From contig NZ_BMTF01000015.1 in assembly GCF_014649535.1 (NCBI RefSeq), positions 1 to 56,157 of the forward strand: DNA of 56,157 nucleotides. Direction: 5' to 3'. Shown here piece by piece: positions 33,972 through 42,326 of the stretch. The position numbers were made by a program, and so were the translations under genes. The notes beneath the pieces are model-generated. The model was not told the DNA's origin and searched no databases. It worked only from the letters and a program-made list of their open reading frames with translations. The DNA comes from Streptomyces gelaticus. Lineage in GTDB: Bacteria > Actinomycetota > Actinomycetes > Streptomycetales > Streptomycetaceae. Positions within the stretch are counted from its first letter, which is position 1. Each line of letters starts with the position of its first letter.

Positions 33972-34001
33972 ATCCCTCCCCTAACCCCTAGGGGCGGGGA
34001 T
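33972..34001 (+). terminator. terminator after the ATPase gene
   Basis: ATCCC and CCCCTA pair with TAGGGG and GGGAT around a small internal mismatch, with a 6-nt loop. It starts 67 bp after the stop codon. Confidence 0.55.
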
Positions 34002-34295
34002 CCGCGCGCCGATCCGATAGACCCGGAAGGCGGGGCCGCGCAGTCGGCGCTGCGGCGGCCCGTGCCGTCGACGCGCTGCGGGCCGGGGTGTCCACGGCGT
34101 GACTGCCGACAGGTGGCCGGTCGGCCGCCGACCCGGAGAGATGAACGACGAGGAGCAGGACTCCAGCAGGACGGCAGAGCGTCGTCCTACTCTGCAGGTT
34201 GGATCACGAGCCCATCCCCGCGCCGTACGGGCACGAGTGGGGACGAACAGAGACTGGAGGCAATCCGAGACACTGATTCTGTACAGAGGACTGGC

Positions 34296-35831
34296 ATGGC
34301 TCTACGAGGCGCCCGAACGATTTCCGTGCTGACGGTCGGCGCGGTGACGACCGTGATGGCAGCGCTCACCCCCGTGACGGCGTTCGCGGCAGGGGATCCG
34401 CTCCAGCAGTACGCGCAGCAGAAACTCCGCTGGGAACGCTGTGACACGGGCCAGCCGGCGGCCCTGGAGTGCGCGAAGGTCAAGGTGCCGCTGGACTACA
34501 GCGCCCCCGGGGGCCGGAAGATCGACCTCGCGATATCGCGGATCAAGGCGGGCAGCGCGAAGGAGCGGCACGGCGTGCTGCTGATGAATCCCGGGGGACC
34601 GGGCGTTCCGGGGCTGACCATGCCCGCGGAGATGGAGCCGCTGCTGCCGGCGGAGGTACGGGAGCGGTTCGACCTGATCGGCTTCGACCCGCGCGGGGTC
34701 GGGCAGAGTGCGCCCATCGGCTGCGGCCTGACGGACGACGAACAGACCTTCCAGCACCCCTACACCGCAGGGACGTTCGCGAAGGACGTGGCCCGGGCCC
34801 GGACAGTGGCCGACAAGTGCTGGGCCAAGGCGGGGGACGTGCTGCCGCACATCACCACCCGCAACACGGCACGGGACATGGACGTCGTCCGGGCGGCGCT
34901 GGGAGAGAAGAAGATCTCCTACTTCGGGTACTCGTACGGCACCTATCTGGGCTCCGTCTACACGCAGATGTTCCCCCAGCGCTCGGACCGGTTCGTGCTC
35001 GACAGCGCGCTCGATCCGGCGCTCGCGTGGCGAGGGATGTTCCGGGGATGGTCGCCAGGGGCCGAACTCGCCTTCACCCGGTGGACCGAGTGGGCCGCCG
35101 CACGCAACGCCACGTACGGGCTGGGCTCGACCCCGGCGGAGGTCCGGAAGACGTACTGGGAGCTCATCGCCCGTGCCGACCGCACGCCGGTCCCGACGGA
35201 GGGCGGGGCGCTCAGCGGCGGCGCCATCCGTTCCGCGTACAACGCGTTCGTCCACGTCGAGACCGTCACCCCGTGGATCGTCGGGTTGAAGGCTGCGGCC
35301 GAGGGCGGACCGACAGCGCCGACCGCGTCGGCGGTGTCGGCCGCATCGGAGGCCCCCGGCTCCGCCCCGGTCCGGTCCGCCGATGCGGGGGCATTCGCTG
35401 CGGACGTTCCGGCGGACAACCAGTCCGCCGCCGTGTGGGCCGTCTTCTGCGGCGACACCCGCAGCTGGCCGCGCAACCCCGAGCAGTACCGCCGGGACGT
35501 GATCCGGGACCGAGCCAAGTACCCGCTGGCCGGCGACCTGGGGGCCAACATTCAGCCCTGCGCGTTCTGGAAGTCGGCGGCGAGCGAGTCGGCCACCGTG
35601 GTGAGCAACGACGTCAACGCGCTGATCGTGCAGAACCAGTGGGACCCGCAGGCGACGCTGGCCATGGCGCAGGGCATGCGTCGGGCGCTGCACGGTGCGC
35701 GGATGATCACGGTGGCCGGCGGTGAGGGCCACGGCGTGGTGGTGGCCGGCCCGTCCTGTGCGGACGCCGACGTCACGCGGTACCTGACCACGGGCCGACT
35801 GCCCGCGAAGGACCTGACCTGCGGCGGCTAG
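34296..35831 (+). CDS. secreted alpha/beta hydrolase, S33 tripeptidyl aminopeptidase type
   Basis: This 511-residue exported serine hydrolase has a signal peptide at residues about 1-31 (VTTVMAALTPVTAFA). The oxyanion motif is NPGGPG, the nucleophile Ser213 lies in GYSYGTY, Asp450 in QWDPQAT and His479 in GEGHGV. The C-terminal TAP-like domain with Cys residues is typical of Streptomyces tripeptidyl aminopeptidases, which trim peptides outside the cell. ATG 34296 follows AGAGGA; an open frame upstream lacks a ribosome site. An Ala/Pro/Ser-rich insert (about residues 330-365) interrupts the cap. Monocistronic. Confidence 0.88.
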   Translation: MALRGARTISVLTVGAVTTVMAALTPVTAFAAGDPLQQYAQQKLRWERCDTGQPAALECAKVKVPLDYSAPGGRKIDLAISRIKAGSAKERHGVLLMNPGGPGVPGLTMPAEMEPLLPAEVRERFDLIGFDPRGVGQSAPIGCGLTDDEQTFQHPYTAGTFAKDVARARTVADKCWAKAGDVLPHITTRNTARDMDVVRAALGEKKISYFGYSYGTYLGSVYTQMFPQRSDRFVLDSALDPALAWRGMFRGWSPGAELAFTRWTEWAAARNATYGLGSTPAEVRKTYWELIARADRTPVPTEGGALSGGAIRSAYNAFVHVETVTPWIVGLKAAAEGGPTAPTASAVSAASEAPGSAPVRSADAGAFAADVPADNQSAAVWAVFCGDTRSWPRNPEQYRRDVIRDRAKYPLAGDLGANIQPCAFWKSAASESATVVSNDVNALIVQNQWDPQATLAMAQGMRRALHGARMITVAGGEGHGVVVAGPSCADADVTRYLTTGRLPAKDLTCGG

Positions 35832-35843
35832 TTTGTGATCTTC

Positions 35844-35873
35844 ATGGCTATGGCTATGGCTATGGCTATGGCT
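35844..35873 (+). repeat. hexanucleotide repeat (ATGGCT)x5
   Basis: Five perfect copies of ATGGCT lie 12 bp after the peptidase stop. In frame they read Met-Ala five times and lead into a short open frame ending at 35924, without a visible ribosome site. Perfect microsatellites are unusual in this genome type. Confidence 0.85.
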
Positions 35874-36209
35874 GCGGCGTGCGCGGGCCGGGTGAGTTCG
35901 GCGCCGGGCGGACCAGTGTCGTGAGTGCGGTCGTGGACAGGCCGAACAACCTATGAATGCCGTGGGCCCGTTCTTCGGCGGGCCATGGTCCTTCCGGTCA
36001 GGTGCCGCAGCTCCACGCGTCGACCGTCGCGGCAGCCCAAGCCTTGACGCGTTGGGTGAACTCCGAGGAGGGGAACGTCCCGTCGACGGCGACGTCTTGG
36101 ATCGTGACGGAGAACCGGGATCGCGGCGCGTCCCGGTGCGGCAAGGCAGACTGGTGAATCACCGTCAGGTGTGTGGACTGATGATGAAGCGGTGGCCGCA
36201 GGTCACAGC
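35874..36209. other. decayed intergenic stretch
   Basis: No intact gene was found. Short open frames occur in two phases but neither is convincing. Together with the transposase remnant that follows, this is probably scar DNA from past insertions. Confidence 0.45.
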
Positions 36210-36350
36210 GTAGTTCCTGCCCGTCGGCAGGCGATGTTCGACGGGCTCTTGGACCGGATCGCGGGCCGTTTCACCAGGCTGGAACCCCGGTTGCGGGTAC
36301 GGCAGTTGGGGCTGCTGGCGGACCTGCCGCGTGTGAACTGCTGGACGATC
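36210..36350 (+). pseudogene. IS701-type transposase remnant (N-terminal fragment)
   Basis: The plus strand encodes about 47 residues (RRQAMFDGLLDRIAGRFTRL, then EPRLRVRQLGLLADLPRVNCW) matching the N-terminal region of IS701-family transposases, in which RF-R-EPR-R and the KNCW-like segment are conserved. The frame then degenerates. No terminal repeats were found. Confidence 0.6.
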
Positions 36351-36463
36351 CGAAGTGGAGGTGGTGGCCGCCCCGGGTGATCGGGGCGGCGCGCCGGTGC
36401 CGCACGGCAGCTTCATCGGTCATGCCGGGAGGCCGGCGCGGGCGATGCGGACGCCGATGGCGG

Positions 36464-36586
36464 TCAGCTGCCACCTCCGCCGCCACCATTATTGTCCTTC
36501 CGGCCGCCCACCACTGCGGATACGATCCATGCCACCAGCGCGATGAGGAAGAACACGACAATGATTGTCGGGAGCGCTGAATTCAC
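36464..36586 (-). CDS. 40-residue single-pass membrane microprotein
   Basis: GTG 36586 to TGA encodes 40 residues: a short start (MNSALPT), one hydrophobic helix (IIVVFFLIALVAWIVSAVV), then GGRKDNN and a Gly-rich tail. AAGGGGA lies seven bases before the GTG, a good ribosome site, which is the main reason to believe it. The positive residues after the helix put the C-terminus in the cytoplasm. It lies in an otherwise decayed region, so it may be an overlooked resident gene. Family unknown; I recall similar tiny Streptomyces membrane proteins but cannot name one. Confidence 0.6.
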   Translation of the reverse strand: MNSALPTIIVVFFLIALVAWIVSAVVGGRKDNNGGGGGGS

Positions 36587-36772
36587 AATTCGGTCCCCTT
36601 ATGGGATTCGTGACCGCTTCTGCCCGAAGTGTGCGACAACTGAAGCGAGTTGAAGGTATCGAGAGTTTCCTCGCGGCCTCACACCTGGCAGGTCCCTTTC
36701 AGGACCGACCGGATCCTACGCGGCTCCCCTGGCTCCTACCAGGGCGTCGGCGGACGCTTCCGGTTCCGCGTT

Positions 36773-37576
36773 CTACTGCCAGGTCGCGGTGTCGGGGTCG
36801 ATGCCGTGGGCACGTGCGTCGGCGTCGATGATTCGACGGAACCATGTGGCAAGGCCGGCGCGGATGCCGTCGTAGTGCGCGGCGAATGCCGGATCGGCCT
36901 CATACATGCGGCCGAGACAGACCTGCATCTGCCTGGTGAGGGGAAAGTACGAGGCGAAGACCTCGCGGTGCCGCTCGACGAGCTGATTCGCTTCCGGGCT
37001 ACCAGGCGTGACGCCGGCGTCCATCGCGTCCTTGAGGGCGCGGTCGAGGGCGGCAACGGCGTCGGCGACGGCCTGCCATTCCTCCGGACCGCGAGAGGCG
37101 GAGCGTTCGGCGTACTGCCGCCATTGCGTGGTGTCTCCCCAGCGCTGACGGGCTTGGGCGGGCCCGTCCGGGTCCCACTGGGGGCCGAAGATCGCGGCCT
37201 GCTGCTCTGCGGTCAGCAGCAGGCCGCGCTCGTGGGCGTCGATCATCCGGTCCAGTCCGGCGCCGAGCTGCTGGAGGCGGTCGATCCGTTCCGCGACCTG
37301 GGTGCGCTGGGCGCGCAATGCGCCGGGTACGTCCACGGTCGAGTCGTCCAGGACGGCCTGAATCCTGTCCAGGCCGAGACCGATCTCGCGGTAGACGACG
37401 ATGCGGTGCAGGCGTTCCAGGTCGCCGGCGGTGTAGAGCCGGTATCCGGCAGCCGTGCGCAGTGACGGTCGCGCAAGACCGATCTCGTCCCAGTGGTGCA
37501 GCGCGCGGACGGTCACGCCCAGGCGAGTCGAGACCTGACCGACGGGCAGGCCATCGGCGTCAGTGGCATCAGGCAT
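36773..37576 (-). CDS. MerR family regulator with TipAS-type ligand domain (TipAL-like)
   Basis: From ATG 37576 the protein has 267 residues. The MerR HTH (VGQVSTRLGVTVRALHHWDE, then RLYTAGDLERLHRI) is followed by a coiled-coil and a C-terminal TipAS-like domain (residues about 115-267; EWQAVADAVAALDRALKDAM and VCLGRMYEADPAFAAHYDG). TipAL of S. lividans binds thiopeptide and other antibiotics and activates its own promoter. This gene overlaps the stop of the VOC gene by eight bases and shares its promoter, which has TipA-like symmetry. The ribosome site before the ATG is poor, so translation is probably coupled. Confidence 0.85.
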   Translation of the reverse strand: MPDATDADGLPVGQVSTRLGVTVRALHHWDEIGLARPSLRTAAGYRLYTAGDLERLHRIVVYREIGLGLDRIQAVLDDSTVDVPGALRAQRTQVAERIDRLQQLGAGLDRMIDAHERGLLLTAEQQAAIFGPQWDPDGPAQARQRWGDTTQWRQYAERSASRGPEEWQAVADAVAALDRALKDAMDAGVTPGSPEANQLVERHREVFASYFPLTRQMQVCLGRMYEADPAFAAHYDGIRAGLATWFRRIIDADARAHGIDPDTATWQ

Positions 37577-38105
37577 GCTCCCGATTGTCGCTGTGATCGA
37601 CACTCGGTGGAGTGATCCCGATGGCCTCAAGGTTCCGCGCCTCCTGACTGGCCGGATCGAAGGGCTTCGCCGCAGTGACAACGATCCGTGCGTTCTCGGG
37701 GGTGATCACCTCCACGTCGCGGGTGTTCCAGGGGGTGTCCCGTGGACCGTCGACCGAGTCCGGGCGCAGTGCACGGCAGGCCTCGACAAGGGAATCGACC
37801 TGGCTGAGCACGCACGAGAAACTGAAGCTCATCGCCGGTGCCTGCTCCGGAGCGCCCGCCTCCGCGACGAGGAGTACGTCCTGGAACGCCCACCGGCGCA
37901 GATGCACAAGTTCGCCGGGAACGCTGAACAGCTCGAAGAACCCGAGCCCGCGAGTCCAGAAGTCCACCGACGCCGCCAGATCGCTCGTGGGGATCTTCAC
38001 GAAGGCGGGCATTCCGTAGATGCCGCGGAACAGCTCCGGCGGAACTGCGTCCGGGCCGGGAGCGGGCACGGGACTTGTTTCGAACGCGTTGTAGTAGTCG
38101 CTCAT
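37569..38105 (-). CDS. VOC family (glyoxalase/bleomycin-resistance fold) protein
   Basis: This protein of about 178 residues starts at ATG 38105. The VOC fold is marked by MPAFVKIPTSDLAASVDFWT, LGFFELFSVPG and the second half around VLSQVDSLVEAC, plus the TPWNTRDVEVITPENARIVV segment. VOC proteins bind antibiotics or act as metal-dependent dioxygenases or isomerases. It is first in an operon with the TipAL-like regulator, so it is likely an antibiotic-binding or drug-modifying protein induced by the same ligand. Given the -10 position, the transcript may be leaderless or have only a few leader bases. Confidence 0.82.
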   Translation of the reverse strand: MSDYYNAFETSPVPAPGPDAVPPELFRGIYGMPAFVKIPTSDLAASVDFWTRGLGFFELFSVPGELVHLRRWAFQDVLLVAEAGAPEQAPAMSFSFSCVLSQVDSLVEACRALRPDSVDGPRDTPWNTRDVEVITPENARIVVTAAKPFDPASQEARNLEAIGITPPSVDHSDNREHA

Positions 38106-38112
38106 GCACCTC

Positions 38113-38143
38113 ACCCTCCGGCCTCACGCAACGTGAGGGTCAA
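38113..38143 (-). promoter_or_regulatory. MerR-type promoter and operator of the VOC/TipAL operon
   Basis: On the minus strand a -35 TTGACC (38138-38143) and a -10-like GAGGGT (38113-38118) are separated by 19 bp, the long spacer typical of MerR-activated promoters. The spacer holds the inverted repeat CCTCAC-n5-GTGAGG (38122-38138), close to the symmetry of the tipA promoter (CCTCACGTCACGTGAGG). The downstream TipAL-like regulator is therefore expected to bind here and activate its own operon. Confidence 0.7.
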
Positions 38144-38346
38144 GCCGTGGGTGGTGCCGTTCAAGCCGGCGTCGGCTCGCTACGCGGTGATCCGCACGGG
38201 CCACCCCGCCTGGCTGGGCCGCCACACGGCGGTCTCGACCAGCCAGGGTTGTCGGCGAGGCAGCGTGGGCTGAACTGGACACGGCGCCGTGAACATCGGC
38301 CGACGTGGCGAGGAATCGGATCGAATCCCGCCTATATATATTTCTG

Positions 38347-38352
38347 TATAGT
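38347..38352 (+). promoter_or_regulatory. -10 box of a leaderless toxin transcript
   Basis: TATAGT is followed by exactly seven bases and then GTG 38360. CTATA (38332-38336) and TATAG (38347-38351) form an inverted repeat over the box, a possible antitoxin operator. Confidence 0.5.
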
Positions 38353-38359
38353 TGTTCCC

Positions 38360-38728
38360 GTGGAATTACCTTGGCGAATCGAGATCGAGCCCGAGGTTCG
38401 GCAGTGGCTGGCGCTGCTTGCTGATGCTCAGTACGACAAGGCTGAACGGGCGGCAGACATGCTCGCGGCGAAGCCCACAACTCTGGGCGAGCCCTACGCC
38501 TGGCACCTTGGCGGCAAGGTGCGTGAGTTGCGCTTCATCTTGGACGGCAGCGCGGTACGCATCACCTACTGGCTCGCCCCCGAGAAGCGAATCGTGCTGC
38601 TGACGGTGTTCCGGAAGACCAAACAACGTGAGACTGCCGAAGTCGAGCGCGCTCAGCTGGCCCAAAAGGTGTGCGAGGCGGATCATGGTGCGGCCGCGCA
38701 CACATACGACCGGAGCGAGGAGGCATAG
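38360..38728 (+). CDS. RelE/HigB-type toxin (phage Gp49-like); TTA at codon 3
   Basis: This 122-residue protein has the DUF891/Gp49-like RelE fold: KVRELRFILDGSAVRITYW and RIVLLTVFRKTKQRETAEVE. Such toxins cleave mRNA on the ribosome. It is the first gene of a toxin-antitoxin pair, the HigBA order, and is two bases from the antitoxin. The third codon is TTA (38366-38368), so translation should require the bldA leucyl-tRNA. The start is leaderless by the -10 spacing. The C-terminal tail is longer than usual. Confidence 0.8.
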   Translation: MELPWRIEIEPEVRQWLALLADAQYDKAERAADMLAAKPTTLGEPYAWHLGGKVRELRFILDGSAVRITYWLAPEKRIVLLTVFRKTKQRETAEVERAQLAQKVCEADHGAAAHTYDRSEEA

Positions 38729-38730
38729 TC

Positions 38731-39099
38731 ATGGATCACTCCCAGTGGAAGACACGGCAGACCAGAAAGCTTCTGGGGGAGGTAGTCGAGGAGTCGTCCG
38801 CCTATGTCGAGGCCGGGTACGCCTTCGCGCTGGGGCAGGCTGTCCATGACCGACGGACCGAACTCGGGCTGTCGCAGGCCGAGCTTGCCCGTCGCGCAGG
38901 GATGACGCAGCCGCAGATCTCCAATATCGAGGGCGGCGACTCCATTCCGACCCTGGCTCTCCTGACGCGCCTGGCCAAGGCTCTGGACGCTTCGCTCACC
39001 ATTGATCTGGACGGCGACACCTCGGCGTTCTCCTTCACCGCGCACGAAGGCGGCGGGCCGGGTGGGAGCGGAGCGGGCGGGCGCTCCTCGGCAGCCTGA
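38731..39099 (+). CDS. HigA-type XRE antitoxin
   Basis: This 122-residue protein has an XRE HTH (LGLSQAELARRAGMTQPQIS, then NIEGGDSIPTLALLTRLAKAL) and a disordered Gly-rich tail. GGAGG precedes ATG 38731, so unlike the toxin it has a strong ribosome site. It is expected to neutralise the upstream RelE/HigB protein and repress the shared promoter. Confidence 0.85.
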   Translation: MDHSQWKTRQTRKLLGEVVEESSAYVEAGYAFALGQAVHDRRTELGLSQAELARRAGMTQPQISNIEGGDSIPTLALLTRLAKALDASLTIDLDGDTSAFSFTAHEGGGPGGSGAGGRSSAA

Positions 39100-39197
39100 C
39101 GCAGCTCGGCCCCCGGTAGGCACACGGCTCGGCCAGTTCGCTGGAGCTGCCCGAGCTTCCGGCCAGAGTCCCTGGTCCGGGGCGCGGGCCCCGCTCG

Positions 39198-39203
39198 TAT
39201 GCT
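39198..39203 (+). promoter_or_regulatory. -10 box of leaderless fbiC transcript
   Basis: TATGCT is followed by seven bases and then ATG 39211. No ribosome site precedes the ATG, consistent with leaderless initiation. Confidence 0.5.
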
Positions 39204-39210
39204 CGGGTTC

Positions 39211-41793
39211 ATGACCGATCCTCAGCGCGGACGTCCGACGACCAATTCCATGCGGCGTGCCCTCAAGCGGGCCCGTGACGGTGTCGCTCTCGATGTGGCC
39301 GAGGCCGCCGTCCTGCTCCAGGCGCGGGGGGAGGATCTGACGGATCTCGCCGCCTCGGCCGCCCGGGTGCGTGACGCCGGTCTCGAATCTGCGGGGCGGC
39401 CGGGGGTGATCACGTACTCCCGCAAGGTCTTCATCCCGCTGACCCGGCTCTGCCGTGACAAGTGCCACTACTGCACCTTCGTCACCGTGCCCGGCAAGCT
39501 GCGGCGCGAGGGGCATGGGATGTTCCTCTCGCCCGACGAGGTGCTGGACATCGCCCGCAAGGGCGCGGCCATGGGATGCAAGGAGGCGCTCTTCACGCTC
39601 GGGGACCGGCCGGAGGACCGGTGGCCCGAGGCGCGGGAGTGGCTGGAGGCCGAGGGGTACGACGACACCCTCGCGTACGTACGCGCCATGGCGATCCGGG
39701 TGCTCGAAGAGACCGGGCTCCTCCCGCACCTCAACCCGGGCGTGCTGAGCTGGACCGATCTCCAGCGGCTCAAGCCCGTCGCGCCGTCCATGGGCATGAT
39801 GCTGGAGACGACGGCCACCCGTCTGTGGTCCGAGCCCGGCGGCCCGCACCACGGGTCCCCGGACAAGGAGCCGGCCGTGCGGCTGCGGGTGCTGGAGGAC
39901 GCGGGGCGCTCCAACGTCCCGTTCACCACCGGCATCCTGATCGGTATCGGTGAGTCCTACGAGGAGCGCGCCGACTCCCTCTTCGAGCTGCGCAGGACCG
40001 CCCGCGCCTACCACGGCATCCAGGAAGTCATCGTCCAGAACTTCCGCGCCAAGCCGGACACCGCGATGCGCGGCATGCCGGACGCCGAGCTGGAGGAGTT
40101 GGCCGCCGCCATCGCCGTGGCCCGGCACATCCTCGGCCCGTCCGCCCGCATCCAGGCACCGCCGAACCTCGTCGACGCCGAGTACGCGCTGCTCATCGGC
40201 GCCGGGATCGACGACTGGGGCGGCGTCTCGCCGCTCACCCCGGACCATGTGAACCCCGAACGCCCCTGGCCGCACATCGACGAACTCGCCGCGAGGACCG
40301 CCGAGTCGGGCTTCACGCTGCGGGAACGGCTCACCATCTACCCGGAGTTCATCAAGCGCGGCGAACCGTGGCTCGACCCCCGTCTCCTTCCGCACGTCCG
40401 TGCCCTCGCCGAGCCGGAGACGGGGCTCGCCAAGGAGGGCGCGATCCCGGCGGGGCTGCCCTGGCAGGAGCCCGACGAGGAGTTCGGCGCCACCGGCCGC
40501 ACCGATCTGCACCGCACCATCGACACCGAGGGCCGCACCGGCGACCGCCGCGAGGACTTCGACGAGGTGTACGGGGACTGGGAGGCGCTGCGCGAGGCCG
40601 CCGCGCCCGGCATGGTCCCGTCCCGGATCGACACCGATGTGCGCGAGGCGCTGAGCCGGGCGGCCGACGACCCGACGAAGCTCACCGACGAGCAGGCCCT
40701 CGCCCTGCTCCACGCGGACGGCCCGGCCCTCGACGAACTGTGCCGGATCGCGGACACCCTGCGCCGTGACGTGGTCGGCGACGACGTCACGTACATCGTC
40801 ACCAGGAACATCAACTTCACCAATGTCTGCTACACCGGCTGCCGGTTCTGCGCCTTCGCCCAGCGGCGCACCGACGCCGACGCGTACACCCTCTCCCTGG
40901 ACCAGGTCGCCGACCGGGCCGCGCAGGCGTGGGACGTCGGCGCGGTCGAGGTCTGCATGCAGGGCGGCATCCACCCGGACCTGCCCGGCACCGCGTACTT
41001 CGACATCGCGCGGGCGGTGCGCGAGCGCGTCCCCGGCATCCATGTGCACGCCTTCTCGCCCATGGAGGTCGTCAACGGCGCCACCCGCACCGGCATGTCC
41101 ATCCGGGACTGGCTGATCGCCGCGAAGGAGGCCGGGCTCGGCTCGATCCCCGGCACGGCGGCCGAGATCCTGGACGACGAGGTCCGCTGGGTCCTCACGA
41201 AGGGGAAGCTGCCGACGGCGACCTGGCTGGAGGTCATCAGGACCGCCCACGAGGTGGGCCTGCGCTCGTCCTCGACGATGATGTACGGGCACGTCGACCA
41301 GCCGCGCCACTGGCTCGGCCATCTGCGGACGCTGGCCCGGCTCCAGCAGGAGACCGGCGGCTTCACGGAGTTCGTGACGCTGCCGTTCATCCACACCAAC
41401 GCACCGGTCTACCTCGCGGGCATCGCCCGCCCCGGCCCGACCGACCGCGACAACCGGGCCGTCACCGCCATGGCCCGGCTGCTGCTCCACCCGCACATCA
41501 CCAACATCCAGACCAGCTGGGTCAAGCTCGGTACGGAGGGTGCGGCCGAAATGCTCCGCTCGGGCGCCAACGACCTGGGCGGCACGCTGATGGAGGAGAC
41601 CATCTCCCGGATGGCCGGCTCCGGTTACGGCTCGTACCGCTCCGTCCAGGACCTGGTCGCCATCGCGGAACTCGCGGGGCGCCCGGCGAAGCCGCGTACG
41701 ACGCTGTACGGGGAGGTCCCGGCCGAGCGGGTGGCGGCGGCCGAGGCGTCCGACGGACACCTTCCGGAACTGCTTCCCGTACTGCCGGACTGA
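39211..41793 (+). CDS. fbiC: 7,8-didemethyl-8-hydroxy-5-deazariboflavin (FO) synthase
   Basis: This 860-residue protein fuses CofG-like and CofH-like radical SAM enzymes. The first 4Fe-4S site is C81-x3-C85-x2-C88 and the second C540-x3-C544-x2-C547. It condenses tyrosine with 5-amino-6-ribitylaminouracil to FO, the chromophore precursor of cofactor F420. The start ATG 39211 is placed seven bases after a -10 (leaderless); an in-frame ATG-like start four codons upstream is less likely. It is monocistronic and supplies the cofactor needed by the F420-dependent LLM enzymes in this window. Confidence 0.95.
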   Translation: MTDPQRGRPTTNSMRRALKRARDGVALDVAEAAVLLQARGEDLTDLAASAARVRDAGLESAGRPGVITYSRKVFIPLTRLCRDKCHYCTFVTVPGKLRREGHGMFLSPDEVLDIARKGAAMGCKEALFTLGDRPEDRWPEAREWLEAEGYDDTLAYVRAMAIRVLEETGLLPHLNPGVLSWTDLQRLKPVAPSMGMMLETTATRLWSEPGGPHHGSPDKEPAVRLRVLEDAGRSNVPFTTGILIGIGESYEERADSLFELRRTARAYHGIQEVIVQNFRAKPDTAMRGMPDAELEELAAAIAVARHILGPSARIQAPPNLVDAEYALLIGAGIDDWGGVSPLTPDHVNPERPWPHIDELAARTAESGFTLRERLTIYPEFIKRGEPWLDPRLLPHVRALAEPETGLAKEGAIPAGLPWQEPDEEFGATGRTDLHRTIDTEGRTGDRREDFDEVYGDWEALREAAAPGMVPSRIDTDVREALSRAADDPTKLTDEQALALLHADGPALDELCRIADTLRRDVVGDDVTYIVTRNINFTNVCYTGCRFCAFAQRRTDADAYTLSLDQVADRAAQAWDVGAVEVCMQGGIHPDLPGTAYFDIARAVRERVPGIHVHAFSPMEVVNGATRTGMSIRDWLIAAKEAGLGSIPGTAAEILDDEVRWVLTKGKLPTATWLEVIRTAHEVGLRSSSTMMYGHVDQPRHWLGHLRTLARLQQETGGFTEFVTLPFIHTNAPVYLAGIARPGPTDRDNRAVTAMARLLLHPHITNIQTSWVKLGTEGAAEMLRSGANDLGGTLMEETISRMAGSGYGSYRSVQDLVAIAELAGRPAKPRTTLYGEVPAERVAAAEASDGHLPELLPVLPD

Positions 41794-41799
41794 GGCGGC

Positions 41800-42279
41800 T
41801 CAGGAGGCGGGGGCGTCCGGTCCGGGAGCGGTGTCCGGGCCGGGCGTGGGCCAGAAGTCCGTCATGTGCGGCGTTCCGTCGAGGGCGGCGTCGACCCGGC
41901 CCCGGATGTACGTCCCGGTCATCGGGCAGTCCAGGGGCTTGTCGGTGCGGCAGCCGAGCATGTGGGTGAGGACGGCCACGGCGCGTTCGAGCTTCGCGAT
42001 CCGGTCCAGCATCGCGTCCCGCTGGGAGGAGATGAGGGCGAGCCGGTCCGCGACGTGCTCGCTGTCGACGATCGCGCTCGTCTCCGCGAGCGTGAGCAGG
42101 CCGTCCTCGTGCCACAGCTGTGCGTACGCGAGAGCGGCCAGATCCTCGCGGGTGTAGTGGCGGACCCGGCCCCGGCGCTCGCGGTGCCGGACGAGGCCGC
42201 GCTCCTCGTAGAAACGGAGTGCGGCCACCGAGATCCCGAACGCCTCCGCGACCTCGCTGATCGAGTACAGGTCCTTCAT
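41800..42279 (-). CDS. MerR family transcriptional regulator
   Basis: This 159-residue protein has an N-terminal MerR HTH (YSISEVAEAFGISVAALRFY, then RVRHYTREDLAALAYAQLW) and a short coiled-coil effector part with Cys at GCRTDKPLDCPMTG, possibly a metal or redox site. ATG 42279 follows GGAGG. It is divergent from an MFS exporter with a shared 20-bp palindrome in between. The stop codon is only six bases from the fbiC stop. Confidence 0.85.
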   Translation of the reverse strand: MKDLYSISEVAEAFGISVAALRFYEERGLVRHRERRGRVRHYTREDLAALAYAQLWHEDGLLTLAETSAIVDSEHVADRLALISSQRDAMLDRIAKLERAVAVLTHMLGCRTDKPLDCPMTGTYIRGRVDAALDGTPHMTDFWPTPGPDTAPGPDAPAS

Positions 42280-42306
42280 GGGCACCTCCGGCCGACGCCC
42301 CTCTTG

Positions 42307-42326
42307 CGCTCAAGTTTACTTGAGCG
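42307..42326. promoter_or_regulatory. MerR-type operator between regulator and exporter
   Basis: CGCTCAAGT-TT-ACTTGAGCG is a perfect 20-bp palindrome of the SoxR/MerR symmetry class. On the plus strand, a TTGCGC (42304-42309) and AAGGCT (42329-42334) lie 19 bp apart, the MerR-type spacing, pointing to activation of the exporter gene. Confidence 0.75.

Noticed and set aside
33902..34295. Possible tRNA or structured RNA upstream of the S33 peptidase
   Set aside because: Stem segments exist but no cloverleaf, anticodon arm or CCA-like end could be built.
38142..38276. Short coding-like stretch between the TipAL promoter and the toxin promoter
   Set aside because: No start signal and no recognisable family; could be a remnant but cannot be supported.
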